64,000 bases of DNA, taken from the NCBI GenBank assembly GCA_031259845.1, contig JAIRKZ010000160.1, positions 35,571-99,570 of the forward strand, in the 5' to 3' direction. Under the pieces are notes generated by a model that had not been told where the DNA came from, searched no databases, and worked only from the letters and a program-made list of their open reading frames with translations. This DNA is from Tannerellaceae bacterium (lineage in GTDB: Bacteria > Bacteroidota > Bacteroidia > Bacteroidales > Tannerellaceae). Below, one piece after another: positions 9,793 through 21,121 of this stretch. The translations under genes and the position numbers were made by a program. How positions within the stretch are numbered: position 1 is the first letter of the stretch; the number at the start of each line of letters is the position of its first letter.

Positions 9793-12700
9793 ATGGGTAA
9801 CAAGAATCATTTTCACAAACGGCAAGGATTATACGACCCTACCAACGAACATGATGCCTGTGGTGTAGGAATGTTAGTAAACATTCACGGAGGAAAATCG
9901 CACAGCATAGTGGAATCGGCTCTTAAAGTCTTGGAAAACATGCGTCACCGCGGGGCGGAAGGGGCCGATAATAAAACAGGAGACGGGGCGGGTATTCTAT
10001 TGCAGATTCCTCACGAATTTATCTTGTTACAGGGAATACCGGTACCTGAAAAAGGCAAATACGGAACCGGGCTTGTGTTTCTTCCTAAAAATGAAGAACA
10101 ACAGGCGATAATCCTTAGTATTATGATTGACGAGATTGAAAAGGAAGGCCTCAGCTTAATGCATCTGCGCAAGGTACCTGTTCATTCGGATATTCTCGGA
10201 AAAAATGCATTGGCCACAGAACCGGATATAAAACAGCTATTTGTCACCGGTTGTGACAATCAAAACGAATTTGAATTGAAACTTTATATCATCCGTAAAC
10301 GAATAGAGAAAAAGGTAGCGGATTCGAATCCGGAATTGAAAAACGATTTCTATATCGTTTCCTTATCTACAAGGAGTATTGTATATAAAGGAATGTTGGA
10401 ATCAATGCAACTTCGCCACTATTTTCCCGATTTAACGAATAATTATTTTACCAGTGGATTGGCTTTGGTGCATTCCCGTTTCAGTACAAATACGTTTCCT
10501 ACCTGGAGCCTGGCGCAACCGTTCCGGTTATTAGCGCATAATGGCGAAATAAATACCATACGTGGCAACCGTTCCTGGATGGAAGCGCGCGAAAGCGTTC
10601 TTTCTTCGCCTCTTATTCCCAATGTGGAAGAAATCCGTCCGATTTGCCAGCCTGATATGAGCGATAGCGCTTCGCTGGATAATGTGTTGGAATTTTTGGT
10701 AGCTACAGGACTTAGTTTGCCTCATGCGATGGCTATGCTGGTGCCGGAAAGTTTTAACGACAGTAATCCTATATCAGAAGATTTGAAAGCTTTCTACGAA
10801 TATCATTCCATTTTAATGGAGCCTTGGGATGGGCCGGCTGCTTTGTTGTTTAGCGATGGAAGATATGCCGGGGGTATGTTAGACCGGAATGGCCTTCGCC
10901 CTGCGCGATATTTAATTACCAAAAATGATATGATGCTGGTTGCTTCGGAAGTAGGCGTTATGGACTTCGAACCGAATGAAATTAAGGAGAAAGGACGTCT
11001 CCAACCCGGTAAAATACTAATGGTTGATACCGAAAAAGGTAAAGTTTATTATGACGGCGAACTAAAAAAACAATTAGCCGAAGCCCAACCGTATAAAACC
11101 TGGTTCAATAACCGGGTAGAACTCGATGAACTCAAATCTGGCCGGAAAGTTTCCCACGTAGAAGAAGAGTACGAAAAGAAACTCCGCATCTTCAATTATA
11201 ACCGCGAAGATATTGAACGGATCATTATCCCGATGCTGACAGGCAGCGTAGAGCCGGTAGGTTCTATGGGTAACGACACGCCGCTGGCTGTTTTATCGTC
11301 TTATCCACAAAACTTATTCAATTACTTCCGGCAACAATTTGCACAGGTTACCAATCCTCCCATCGACCCCATTCGTGAAGAATTAGTGATGAGCCTTACC
11401 GAATATATCGGCGCTGTGGCGGAAAACATCTTAGTCCCGGACGAAAACCATTGCAAAATGGTACGTTTGAATCATCCCATTCTAACGAATACCCAGCTCG
11501 ACCTGCTTTGTAATATACGATATAAAGGCTTCAAATCGGTCAAACTTCCGATGCTGTTTGAAGCGGCGAAAGGCCGTGACGGTCTACAGTCGGCTATTGA
11601 GAAGTTATGCAAACAAGCTGAACAGTCGGTCATTGAAGGAGTAAACTATATCATCCTAAGCGACAAAGCTGTGGATGCTACCTACGCTCCCATTCCTTCA
11701 CTATTGGCGGTAAGCGCTGTGCATCATCATTTGATTTCCGTACAAAAAAGAGTGCAAACGGCTTTGGTTGTAGAGACGGGAGAAATGCGGGAAGTCATGC
11801 ACGCAGCCTTATTATTGGGCTACGGAGCCAGCGCCATAAATCCTTATATGTCTTTCGCTATCATTAAAAATCTGGTAGACCGGAAGGAAATTCAGCTTAA
11901 TTATGAAACGGCGCGTAAACATTATATTAAAGCTATCTGTAAAGGACTGTTTAAAATAATGAGCAAAATGGGTATCAGTACCATTCGCAGTTACCGGGGC
12001 GCCAAATTATTTGAAGCGGTTGGGCTAAGCGATGAAGTAAGCCGCAAATACTTTGGCGGCATTACCAGCAAAGCAGGAGGCGTCCGTTTGGAAGAAATAG
12101 CAGACGATATGCTGACCTTGCACGAATATGCTTTCCGCCAACCTACTGAAGATATGTTGGTTCATAAAGGCATATACAGTTACCGGAAAGACGGCGAAAA
12201 ACATTCGTGGAATCCCGAAACAATATCCAAACTACAAGTAGCCACTCGCTTGGGCAGTTACCAATTATTCAAAAATTATACGCGTGAAGCAGACGAAAAA
12301 GAAGCCTCCATTTTCCTGCGGGATTTCTTAACGTTCAAAAAGGGAAAGTCTATCCCTATCGATAAGGTAGAACCGGCAAGCGAAATTATGAAACGCTTTG
12401 TTACGGGAGCCATGAGCTTTGGTTCTATCAGTAAAGAAGCGCATGAAACGATTGCTTTAGCCATGAATAAAATTCACGGGAGAAGTAATACGGGAGAAGG
12501 CGGCGAAGATTCCGCCCGCTTTATTCCGCGTGAAGACGGGCTTTCGATGCGTTCGGCCATTAAGCAGGTAGCATCGGGACGTTTCGGGGTAACAACCGAA
12601 TACCTTGTCAACGCCGATGAAATTCAGATAAAAATCGCACAAGGCGCCAAACCGGGAGAAGGCGGACAATTACCGGGACATAAAGTAAATGATATCATCG

Positions 12701-14304
12701 CTAAAACGCGACATTCCATTCCGGGAATTTCATTAATATCTCCCCCACCCCATCACGACATTTATTCAATTGAAGATTTGGCGCAACTTATTTTCGATTT
12801 AAAGAATGTAAATCCAAGAGCCGAAATCAGCGTAAAGTTGGTTTCCGAAAGCGGCGTAGGAACAATAGCCGTAGGCGTTGCCAAAGCAAAAGCTGACAGG
12901 ATCATCATTTCCGGTTCCGAGGGAGGCACAGGAGCGTCTCCCATCAGTTCCATCCGGTATGCCGGCCTGCCACCGGAATTAGGACTTACGGAAACACAGC
13001 AAACGCTTATTCTGAATGGATTGAGAGGGCAAGTCCGTCTACAAACAGACGGACAAATTAAAACAGGCCGCGACATCATATTGATGGCCTTAATGGGAGC
13101 GGAAGAATTCGGATTTGCCACCTCGGCGTTAATCGTATTGGGTTGCGTGATGATGCGTAAATGCCATTTGAATACCTGCCCGGTAGGAGTTGCCACACAG
13201 GACGAAGAGCTTCGCAAACGTTTTTACGGACATCATGAATATCTTGTCAATTTCTTTACTTTTCTTGCCGAAGAAATTCGCGAATACCTGGCTGAGATGG
13301 GATACGAAAAACTCGATGATATTATCGGACATGCAGAACTGATTGAGCGCAAGCCTTCCGATCTGATAAAAAAACATGATTTATTGGATTTCAGCCGCAT
13401 GTTATACATTCCCAAAGAGGCTAAAACAAATGCTATCCGTAATATAACAGCTCAAGTTCATGATATTTTAGCTGTAAAAGATGTAGACATAATCCGCCAT
13501 GCCAAACCGGCTATCGAGTTACAAAAAGAAATCTCCTTAGAATATGCAATTGTAAATACCGATCGCTCTGTGGGCGCCATGCTATCGGGAGAAATAGCCA
13601 AACGATACGGTAATGAAACTCTTCCCGACAATACATTGAACATTAAATTCAAAGGATCGGCCGGACAAAGTTTCGGAGCCTTCCTTGTACACGGCGTTCA
13701 TTTCCGTCTGGAAGGCGAGGCCAACGATTATTTAGGGAAAGGGCTCAGTGGCGGACGTATCAGCCTGATGCCTCCCGTACGCTCTACCTTTATTGCCGAA
13801 GAGAACACCATTGCCGGAAACACCTTGCTGTATGGCGCCACAAGTGGCGAGGTCTATATAAATGGACGCGTAGGAGAACGTTTTTGCGTACGAAACAGCG
13901 GAGCCATCGCCGTAGTAGAAGGCGTGGGCGATCATTGTTGCGAATATATGACCGGCGGATGTGTGGCAGTACTTGGAGAAACAGGGCGGAACTTCGCCGC
14001 AGGAATGAGCGGAGGAGTAGCGTATGTATGGAATAAGGCCGGCGATTTCGACTTCTATTGCAATATGGAAATGGTAGAACTATCGCTCATTGAAGACAGC
14101 AGCACGCGCAAGGAACTGCTGGGGCTGATCCGTAAGCATTACCATTATACCGGTAGCCGCCTGGCCGGTATGATGCTCGAAAACTTCGATAAATATGTAG
14201 ACGAGTTCATCCGGATTGTTCCCATCGAATACAAAAAGGTATTACAGGAAGAACAGATGAAAAAGCTGCAACGTAAAATCGCAGAAATGCAGCGTGATTA
14301 TTAA
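9793..14304 (+). CDS. gltB: Glutamate synthase, large subunit
   Basis: 1503 aa; class II amidotransferase N-terminus (HDACGVGMLVN), FMN/Fe-S region (CHLNTCPVGVATQ), C-terminal GXGXG repeats; followed by gltD. Confidence 0.97.
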   Translation: MGNKNHFHKRQGLYDPTNEHDACGVGMLVNIHGGKSHSIVESALKVLENMRHRGAEGADNKTGDGAGILLQIPHEFILLQGIPVPEKGKYGTGLVFLPKNEEQQAIILSIMIDEIEKEGLSLMHLRKVPVHSDILGKNALATEPDIKQLFVTGCDNQNEFELKLYIIRKRIEKKVADSNPELKNDFYIVSLSTRSIVYKGMLESMQLRHYFPDLTNNYFTSGLALVHSRFSTNTFPTWSLAQPFRLLAHNGEINTIRGNRSWMEARESVLSSPLIPNVEEIRPICQPDMSDSASLDNVLEFLVATGLSLPHAMAMLVPESFNDSNPISEDLKAFYEYHSILMEPWDGPAALLFSDGRYAGGMLDRNGLRPARYLITKNDMMLVASEVGVMDFEPNEIKEKGRLQPGKILMVDTEKGKVYYDGELKKQLAEAQPYKTWFNNRVELDELKSGRKVSHVEEEYEKKLRIFNYNREDIERIIIPMLTGSVEPVGSMGNDTPLAVLSSYPQNLFNYFRQQFAQVTNPPIDPIREELVMSLTEYIGAVAENILVPDENHCKMVRLNHPILTNTQLDLLCNIRYKGFKSVKLPMLFEAAKGRDGLQSAIEKLCKQAEQSVIEGVNYIILSDKAVDATYAPIPSLLAVSAVHHHLISVQKRVQTALVVETGEMREVMHAALLLGYGASAINPYMSFAIIKNLVDRKEIQLNYETARKHYIKAICKGLFKIMSKMGISTIRSYRGAKLFEAVGLSDEVSRKYFGGITSKAGGVRLEEIADDMLTLHEYAFRQPTEDMLVHKGIYSYRKDGEKHSWNPETISKLQVATRLGSYQLFKNYTREADEKEASIFLRDFLTFKKGKSIPIDKVEPASEIMKRFVTGAMSFGSISKEAHETIALAMNKIHGRSNTGEGGEDSARFIPREDGLSMRSAIKQVASGRFGVTTEYLVNADEIQIKIAQGAKPGEGGQLPGHKVNDIIAKTRHSIPGISLISPPPHHDIYSIEDLAQLIFDLKNVNPRAEISVKLVSESGVGTIAVGVAKAKADRIIISGSEGGTGASPISSIRYAGLPPELGLTETQQTLILNGLRGQVRLQTDGQIKTGRDIILMALMGAEEFGFATSALIVLGCVMMRKCHLNTCPVGVATQDEELRKRFYGHHEYLVNFFTFLAEEIREYLAEMGYEKLDDIIGHAELIERKPSDLIKKHDLLDFSRMLYIPKEAKTNAIRNITAQVHDILAVKDVDIIRHAKPAIELQKEISLEYAIVNTDRSVGAMLSGEIAKRYGNETLPDNTLNIKFKGSAGQSFGAFLVHGVHFRLEGEANDYLGKGLSGGRISLMPPVRSTFIAEENTIAGNTLLYGATSGEVYINGRVGERFCVRNSGAIAVVEGVGDHCCEYMTGGCVAVLGETGRNFAAGMSGGVAYVWNKAGDFDFYCNMEMVELSLIEDSSTRKELLGLIRKHYHYTGSRLAGMMLENFDKYVDEFIRIVPIEYKKVLQEEQMKKLQRKIAEMQRDY

Positions 14305-14345
14305 ACCTTTTCAATTTCAACGTTTAATTTCTTAATGAATAAAAA

Positions 14346-15761
14346 ATGGGAAATCCAAGAGCATTCCTCACGATACACAGACAAGAAGCCGGTAACCGGC
14401 CGGTACAAGACCGGTTACGGGATTTTAGCGAAGTAGAACAAACCCTCAACAGTCACGACCGACAAAGGCAAGCCTCCCGATGCATGGATTGCGGCGTGCC
14501 TTTCTGTCACTGGGCGTGCCCGATAGGAAACAAACAACCGGAATGGCAAGACCTGTTATATAAAGGTAAATGGGAAGAAGCTTACCGGGCGCTGGAACAA
14601 ACATGCGACTTCCCTGAATTTACAGGACGCATTTGCCCCGCCTTATGTGAGAAAAGTTGTGTGCTGAAACTCAGCGCCGACGAACCCGTCACCATTCGCG
14701 AAAATGAAGTGGCCATTATTGAAGCTGCTTTCCGTGAAGAATATATTAAGCCCGTGAAACCTGTTCGCAACGGGAAAAAAGTGGCGGTAATCGGTAGCGG
14801 CCCGGCAGGCCTTACTGTTGCCAATCAACTCAACAGGAAAGGCTACGAAGTAACCGTCTTTGAAAAAGACGAGCTTCCGGGTGGATTATTACGTTTCGGC
14901 ATCCCAAATTTCAAGCTCAACAAACAAATTATCAACCGTCGCATCCATCTCATGGAAAAAGAAGGGATTTTATTCAAAACCAATACTATGGTGGGAAAAG
15001 ATTTTTCGGCAAAAGAGGTAACGAAATTCTTCGATGCCGTTTGCGTGGCTATCGGCGCAGAAACGCCACGCGACTTGCCTGTGGAGGGCCGCAAACTGAA
15101 AGGCGTTCATTTTGCGCTTGAATTGCTGGGACAACAAAATCGCTTGCTTCAGGATATAAACATTCCGCCTAAAAGTATCATCAATGCAAAAGATAAAAAG
15201 GTATTGGTAATCGGCGGGGGCGATACGGGAAGTGATTGCGTAGGTACGGCCAATCGTCATGGAGCCTCCAGTGTAAGGCAGATTGAAATTATGCCACAGC
15301 CTCCGGTCAATTATAATCCGGAAACTCCCTGGCCAATGTATCCGCAGATTCTCAAAACCAGCAGCAGCCATGAAGAAGGTTGCGTGCGGCAATGGAATCT
15401 GACTACCTGCCGCTTTATAGGCGAAAACAATCACGTAAAAGGAGTGGAAGTAGAAAAAGTAGAATGGATTCCGTCGAAAGACGGCGGACGACCGGAAATG
15501 AAAATGACAGGTGAAAAAGAAATCATAGAAGCCGACTTGGTCTTGCTCGCTATGGGATTTATCCACCCGGAACAGGAAGGCCTTGTAAGAGAGCTTTCAC
15601 TACCAACAAACGAACGAAAAAACATTGCCGTCAATCCAAATGGACATACAACAGGAAATATCTTTGCCTGTGGCGATGCAACATCAGGGGCAAGCCTGGT
15701 GGTAACTGCCATGGCATCCGGTAAGAAAACCGCAGAGGCTATACATCTTTTTCTTAGTTAA
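14346..15761 (+). CDS. gltD: Glutamate synthase, small subunit
   Basis: 471 aa; CMDCGVPFCHWACPIGN Fe-S region, GSGPAGL and GGGDTGSDC nucleotide-binding motifs. Confidence 0.97.
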   Translation: MGNPRAFLTIHRQEAGNRPVQDRLRDFSEVEQTLNSHDRQRQASRCMDCGVPFCHWACPIGNKQPEWQDLLYKGKWEEAYRALEQTCDFPEFTGRICPALCEKSCVLKLSADEPVTIRENEVAIIEAAFREEYIKPVKPVRNGKKVAVIGSGPAGLTVANQLNRKGYEVTVFEKDELPGGLLRFGIPNFKLNKQIINRRIHLMEKEGILFKTNTMVGKDFSAKEVTKFFDAVCVAIGAETPRDLPVEGRKLKGVHFALELLGQQNRLLQDINIPPKSIINAKDKKVLVIGGGDTGSDCVGTANRHGASSVRQIEIMPQPPVNYNPETPWPMYPQILKTSSSHEEGCVRQWNLTTCRFIGENNHVKGVEVEKVEWIPSKDGGRPEMKMTGEKEIIEADLVLLAMGFIHPEQEGLVRELSLPTNERKNIAVNPNGHTTGNIFACGDATSGASLVVTAMASGKKTAEAIHLFLS

Positions 15762-15767
15762 TAAAGA

Positions 15768-15808
15768 AACCCGGAGGTATTCGGTTTAATCGAATTACAC
15801 TCCGGGTT
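15768..15808. terminator. Terminator between convergent gltD and esterase genes
   Basis: AACCCGGAG ... CTCCGGGTT perfect 9-bp inverted repeat 7 nt after the gltD stop. Confidence 0.7.
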
Positions 15809-15844
15809 ATCTATTATATCTTTATTGTTTTTATTATTTTCCGA

Positions 15845-17131
15845 TTATTTCTGATATTGTTTACGAATCCAGGCGGCACACGCTTCATTCTGCTCAGGAA
15901 ACGTCCAGTGACCTGTTTCAAGAAATAAATTCAATTCTTTTTTTCCGGGAATTACATTATATGCCGCATTCATGGAGGTAGGCGGGCAAGTAACGTCATT
16001 ATATCCCCAACTGTACCAACCGGGCGCTTTTACCCGCCGGGCAAAATTCACCACGTCGAAATAAGAAAGCGTTTCCACTTCATTGGCCACAGGCTTCTCT
16101 TTTTGATAATAATGCGGCCAACCTCCGGCTCTGCCGTTCAGATAACCTGCAAAGTCGCACATGGCAGGATAAAAAGCAGCCAAAAACCTGATGCGAGGCT
16201 CCAATCCGGCAGTAATAATAGATAAAGCGCCCCCCTGGCTTCCACCAGTTACGCCCACTGTTGATCCGTCAAATTCGGGTAATGCGTAGATAAAATCAAC
16301 AGCCTTGACGCATCCAAGGAACACCCGTTTGTAATAATGAGCGTCGCGGTCGTTTTTGTTGACGCTCCAGTAATTCCGCAGGCTTCCCGACATCAGGTTG
16401 CTATAAACTTCCTGCGGCATAGTCACCGGTACGCCGTGGATACCGATTTCAAGCGAGATCACATCGTCGCCGAAATTTACGCCGCGATACGGACGGATTC
16501 CGGCGCCCGGCACTTGCAGTATGGCCGGATATTTTCCCTGTTTTTTAGGCGTAATCAAGATGCCATATATCCGTGAACCATTTTGGTCGTTCTGAAAACT
16601 AACTTCATATACATTTTGCGTAGAGGTACATCTGTCGGGAAGCAAAACCATTTCCGGGTCGAGCGGAACCGAACGGGCGCCGGCAACAGCTTTTGTCCAA
16701 AATTCGTCGAAGTCTTTTGGTTCCTGCGTAGTGGGTTGAATCTTATCTTCGTCATAAGCTGCTGTGGCCAAGCCTTCATAATTTTTTCCATCTACTTTGG
16801 CTATTACTTTGCAACGCAGAAAACCGGGTGTTTTCATTGACGCTTTAAGCGTAGTTTTTCCTTCTTTTAGAACGACGTCTTGCTTTTTAGTCGTCGGAAA
16901 AAACTCAGGGCCAAACTCATAATCCACCGTTACGTTCTTCAGCAGGTTTTCATTCCTGTAAACCTGCACCGTAAAGGCGACTTCTTCATTTACCGTATAC
17001 CTCCAATCCGTATGATCGGGAGATACAATAACGTTAACCAGCTTTTGCGACGGTTGAGCCTGCAAACAAACCTCCGGCGCCAGCAAAAACAACAATACAT
17101 AAACAAAAGAAATCATTCTTTTCATAAACAA
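15845..17131 (-). CDS. Acetylxylan esterase-like alpha/beta hydrolase (AXE1 type), secreted
   Basis: 428 aa; signal peptide; DFDEFWTKAV, GVTGGSQGGALS nucleophile motif, C-terminal ETGHWTFPEQ. Confidence 0.85.
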   Translation of the reverse strand: MFMKRMISFVYVLLFLLAPEVCLQAQPSQKLVNVIVSPDHTDWRYTVNEEVAFTVQVYRNENLLKNVTVDYEFGPEFFPTTKKQDVVLKEGKTTLKASMKTPGFLRCKVIAKVDGKNYEGLATAAYDEDKIQPTTQEPKDFDEFWTKAVAGARSVPLDPEMVLLPDRCTSTQNVYEVSFQNDQNGSRIYGILITPKKQGKYPAILQVPGAGIRPYRGVNFGDDVISLEIGIHGVPVTMPQEVYSNLMSGSLRNYWSVNKNDRDAHYYKRVFLGCVKAVDFIYALPEFDGSTVGVTGGSQGGALSIITAGLEPRIRFLAAFYPAMCDFAGYLNGRAGGWPHYYQKEKPVANEVETLSYFDVVNFARRVKAPGWYSWGYNDVTCPPTSMNAAYNVIPGKKELNLFLETGHWTFPEQNEACAAWIRKQYQK

Positions 17132-17151
17132 TCGTATTTAAGGATTAGAAA

Positions 17152-18108
17152 TCAAAAATTATCTTCAAGCAAACGCATCAGAACAGCTTGCGCGGAAATC
17201 TCACGATTAGCCGCTTCCGGGATAACAATACTTTGCGGGCTTTCTATCACCTCGTCCGTCACAATCATATTTCGCCTAACGGGGAGGCAGTGCATAAAAT
17301 AAGCATTGTTTGTGAGCGCCATTTTTTCGCTATCCACTGTCCAGCTACGGTCTTTGTTCAACACTTTGCCGTAATTCGGGTCTGCGAAAGCCGCCCAGTT
17401 TTTCGCATAGATAAAATCGGCTCCTTCAAACGCTTTCTTTTGATCATACTCTACCTTTGCTTTTCCTACGAACTGTGCATCCAATTCATAACCAGATGGA
17501 TGTGTGATAACAAATTCGTAATCCGCAGTATTCATCCACTCGGCAAAACTGTTGGGAACCGCCTGTGGAAGCGCTTTCGGATGTGGCGCCCAAGATAATA
17601 CAACCTTCGGCCGATCCGTTTTTTTATATTCTTCTATCGTAATTAAATCGGCATAACTTTGAAGCGGATGGCGCGTAGCCGCTTCCATACTGAAAACCGG
17701 CCGCCCCGAATATTGGATAAATTCATTCAACACCTTTTCGGTATAATCCTCTTCTTTATTTTCAAACCTCGCAAAAGAGCGTACGCCAATGATATCGCAA
17801 TAAGAACCCATTACAGGAATCGCCTCGAGAAGATGTTCCGTCTTGTCGCCATCCATAATGGCGCCGCGTTCCGTCTCAAGCTTCCAAGCCCCTTGATTCA
17901 CATCCAATACCATTGTATTCATTCCCAAATTCATTCCGGCTTTCTGCGTACTCAAGCGGGTACGCAAACTGGAATTAAAAAAAATCATTAACAACGTCTT
18001 ATTCTTCCCCAGATCAGAAAAGCCAAAACGATTCTTTTTTATCTCAAAAGCCTTTTGTAAAGCAACTTTCAAATCGCCAATATCATAAACAGACGTGAAA
18101 TTTCTCAT
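17152..18108 (-). CDS. argF': N-acyl(succinyl/acetyl)ornithine carbamoyltransferase
   Basis: 318 aa; FFNSSLRTRLST, MHCLPVRRNMIVTDEVIESP; strongly resembles the recalled Bacteroides N-succinylornithine transcarbamylase. Confidence 0.9.
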   Translation of the reverse strand: MRNFTSVYDIGDLKVALQKAFEIKKNRFGFSDLGKNKTLLMIFFNSSLRTRLSTQKAGMNLGMNTMVLDVNQGAWKLETERGAIMDGDKTEHLLEAIPVMGSYCDIIGVRSFARFENKEEDYTEKVLNEFIQYSGRPVFSMEAATRHPLQSYADLITIEEYKKTDRPKVVLSWAPHPKALPQAVPNSFAEWMNTADYEFVITHPSGYELDAQFVGKAKVEYDQKKAFEGADFIYAKNWAAFADPNYGKVLNKDRSWTVDSEKMALTNNAYFMHCLPVRRNMIVTDEVIESPQSIVIPEAANREISAQAVLMRLLEDNF

Positions 18109-18250
18109 TAAAATCCTTATTTAGTAAATAAGTTGCAAGTTAGAAAGAAATCCGCAATTCGCACCTATAAACAATAAAAAACCGTTACCTGAAATACGCA
18201 GATTTACACAGGGGCCTACTGTAAATTTATAAGCAGGACGAAAAAAAAAC

Positions 18251-18338
18251 ATTATGATCTCTTTAGAAAACTATTATGATGGTTTTACTAAACCATTATA
18301 ATGGTTTGCTGAAGAGATTATAATGGTTTTTTTCCAAA
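18251..18338. repeat. Degenerate tandem repeat, 22-bp period, about 4 copies
   Basis: attatgatctctttagaaaact / attatgatggttttactaaacc / attataatggtttgctgaagag / attataatggtttttttccaaa. Confidence 0.8.
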
Positions 18339-18758
18339 ACACAGCCATGGATTTTTTATTTAATATCGTTTCATTAGTTGGGGAGACGTTGTTTCAGGAT
18401 AATAATCTACTCCTTCCTTAAATTGTATGTTATTCAAATAAAACAGATTATATCCTATTATAATTATTTTAATATAAAAGCAATAAAACAACATATACTG
18501 TTATTGAATTCAATAAAACAGTATAAATAATCTATTTATAATCTATATAATAAAAATAATATGATATATATTCATTTCTATACAAGAAAATATATAACAA
18601 ACAAAACACACACACTATAATCATACATAAATTCACATAAATATGAAATTACTTATATAATCATTGTTTTAACGCAAAAACAATAAAAATATAAAAGAAA
18701 GATAATTTTCAGTTTCCTCCGCAGAGAAAATAAAGACTCAACAAAAAAGCAATTAAGC

Positions 18759-20009
18759 TCACGATGTGCGTATTTGGCCCGTTCCTTCAATCAGGTATTT
18801 ATAGGTGGTAAGTTCGGGTAATGACATGGGGCCGCGGGCGTGCAGTTTTTGTGTACTGATACCTATTTCCGCGCCAAAACCGAATTGGGCGCCGTCGGTA
18901 AAGGCTGTTGATACGTTGGCGTATACACAGGCGGCGTCTACGTGTTGTTGGAATTTCAGAATAGTTTCCAGGTTTTGGGTGATGATACATTCGCTGTGTT
19001 TTGAGCCGTATTTGGCAATATGTCCTAAGGCTTCGTCTAAAGAGGCTACTGTTTTGATGCTCATTTTATAGTCGAGAAATTCGGTTCCGTAATGTTCTTC
19101 AAAGGCATGCTGCAATAATTCCGGGGGATAATGGGCGGAAAGAATGGCATAAGAAGATTCGTCGGCATACAGGATAACGTTTTTTTCCTGCAAATCGTTG
19201 TTGCAAATAACCGGAAGAGATTCGAGACGTTCGTTATGGATAATCAGACAGTCTAATGCGTTGCAGACACTTACCCTCCTTGTTTTAGCATTTAAAACGA
19301 TGGATTGTGCGGCAGATTCGTCGCCCTCTTTGTCGAAATAAGTATGGCAGATGCCAGCGCCGGTTTCTATTACAGGTATACGTGCATTCGCGCGTACATT
19401 ATTAATAAGAGAACTGCTTCCGCGCGGGATAATAAGGTCTACGAGACCTGTTGCATGTAAAAGTGCGGTGGTTGCTTCACGGTTGGAGGGTAAAAGAGTG
19501 CAAACGGCGGGGGGAATGGCACAGGTTTCCAGTCCTTCGTGAATCAGGGAAACGAGGGCTTTGTTTGAAAATTCGGCATCGGAACCACCTTTGAGAACAC
19601 AGGCATTGCCACTTTTCAAACATAGGGAAAAGACGTCGAACGTCACATTCGGACGGGCTTCGTAAATGATGCCTATTACGCCAAAGGGGACTGTTATTTT
19701 GGTGATAACCATTCCATTGGGGCGTTCTATCCGGTTTAGCACCTTTCCCAGCGGCGAAGGAAGGGAGGCTACCGACTTCATGTCTGCGGCGATATCCTGC
19801 AAGCGTTCGGGGGTAAGTTTGAGCCTGTCGTATTTGGGATCCGACGGTTTCATCAGCGCCAGGTCTTTTGCGTTTTCAGCGAGGATGAAATCCTGTTTTT
19901 CTAACAGCCGACCGGCTGTTCTTTGCAGTACGATTTGAATTTTATCGTCTGATAGCCCGGAAATAGAGCGGGAGGCTATTGCTGTTTGTTTTAATAGTTC
20001 AACGTTCAT
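18759..20009 (-). CDS. proA: Glutamate-5-semialdehyde dehydrogenase (gamma-glutamyl phosphate reductase)
   Basis: 416 aa; [43 protein letters not shown]; adjacent to proB. Confidence 0.96.
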   Translation of the reverse strand: MNVELLKQTAIASRSISGLSDDKIQIVLQRTAGRLLEKQDFILAENAKDLALMKPSDPKYDRLKLTPERLQDIAADMKSVASLPSPLGKVLNRIERPNGMVITKITVPFGVIGIIYEARPNVTFDVFSLCLKSGNACVLKGGSDAEFSNKALVSLIHEGLETCAIPPAVCTLLPSNREATTALLHATGLVDLIIPRGSSSLINNVRANARIPVIETGAGICHTYFDKEGDESAAQSIVLNAKTRRVSVCNALDCLIIHNERLESLPVICNNDLQEKNVILYADESSYAILSAHYPPELLQHAFEEHYGTEFLDYKMSIKTVASLDEALGHIAKYGSKHSECIITQNLETILKFQQHVDAACVYANVSTAFTDGAQFGFGAEIGISTQKLHARGPMSLPELTTYKYLIEGTGQIRTS

Positions 20010-20013
20010 ACTA

Positions 20014-21087
20014 CTATTCTACATACAAAAAATCATAATGCACAATCGGTTTCATATCTTTTTGACCTATCAGCCTGATTGCTTCTTCGCTATTATAGGA
20101 TGTGCAGCCTACGCCGATTTGTTTTCCCTCCTCGTCAATTATGCGGACAATATCGTCTTTCTCGAAATCGCCTGCGATACGTGTTACACCTACCAACAGG
20201 ATACTTATGGCCCGCGGTTCTTTTAGCGCTTGTACGGCGCCTTTGTTTATGTGTATCTCTCCTTTCGCGAAGCCTTCGGAGTGGGCAATCCACTTTTTTA
20301 TGTTGCTTACGGGTTTGGGAGAGGGTTTAAAGCGAGTACATACTACCGGGCTGTTTTCGCTGAGCAATTGGAGGAGTATATTTTCTTTTCTACCATTGGC
20401 GATGATTACCGGGATACCCTCGTCGGCTACTTTTTGGGCGATCGTACATTTAGTGAGCATGCCTCCCCGCCCGAAGGAAGATTTCGTTGTTTGAACGTAA
20501 TCCGAGAGGTTTTCCACCCCTTTTCTGATTTCCGGGATTACGCAGGCGCCCGGTTCGGAGGGGTTACCGTTGTAAATCCCGTCTACATTGCTCAGGATGA
20601 TAAGAACGTCCATACCCATCATGGTGGCTATCAGGCCGGAAAGTTCATCATTGTCTGTAAACATCAATTCAGTGACGGAAATCGTATCATTTTCGTTTAC
20701 AATGGGAATAACCTTGTTTTCGAGCATTATTTCCATGCAATGTTTCTGATTGAGGTAATGCGTACGGCTACTGAAATTCTCCTTCGTAGTAAGTACTTGC
20801 CCGCATACGATATGATGTTCGCGGAAAAGCTCGTAATACCGGTTGATTAGTTTGGCTTGCCCGACAGCCGAAAAGAGCTGGCGCGCCGACACGGGGTCGA
20901 GTTTTTTCTCCACCTTTATCTCGCTACGCCCTGAAGCTACGGCGCCGGAAGAAATAAGGATTATTTCAAGGCCTCTTTTCTGTAATTCCGCCACCTGATC
21001 TACAAGGGCCGACATGCGGGTAATATCCAGCGTACCGTCTGCACGGGTAAGGACGTTGCTGCCGATTTTTATTGCAATCCTTTTCAT
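20014..21087 (-). CDS. proB: Glutamate 5-kinase with C-terminal PUA-like domain
   Basis: 357 aa; [39 protein letters not shown]. Confidence 0.96.
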   Translation of the reverse strand: MKRIAIKIGSNVLTRADGTLDITRMSALVDQVAELQKRGLEIILISSGAVASGRSEIKVEKKLDPVSARQLFSAVGQAKLINRYYELFREHHIVCGQVLTTKENFSSRTHYLNQKHCMEIMLENKVIPIVNENDTISVTELMFTDNDELSGLIATMMGMDVLIILSNVDGIYNGNPSEPGACVIPEIRKGVENLSDYVQTTKSSFGRGGMLTKCTIAQKVADEGIPVIIANGRKENILLQLLSENSPVVCTRFKPSPKPVSNIKKWIAHSEGFAKGEIHINKGAVQALKEPRAISILLVGVTRIAGDFEKDDIVRIIDEEGKQIGVGCTSYNSEEAIRLIGQKDMKPIVHYDFLYVE

Positions 21088-21121
21088 TTTTCCCTTTTCT
21101 TCCTCTTTTCTTTTCCCGGCA

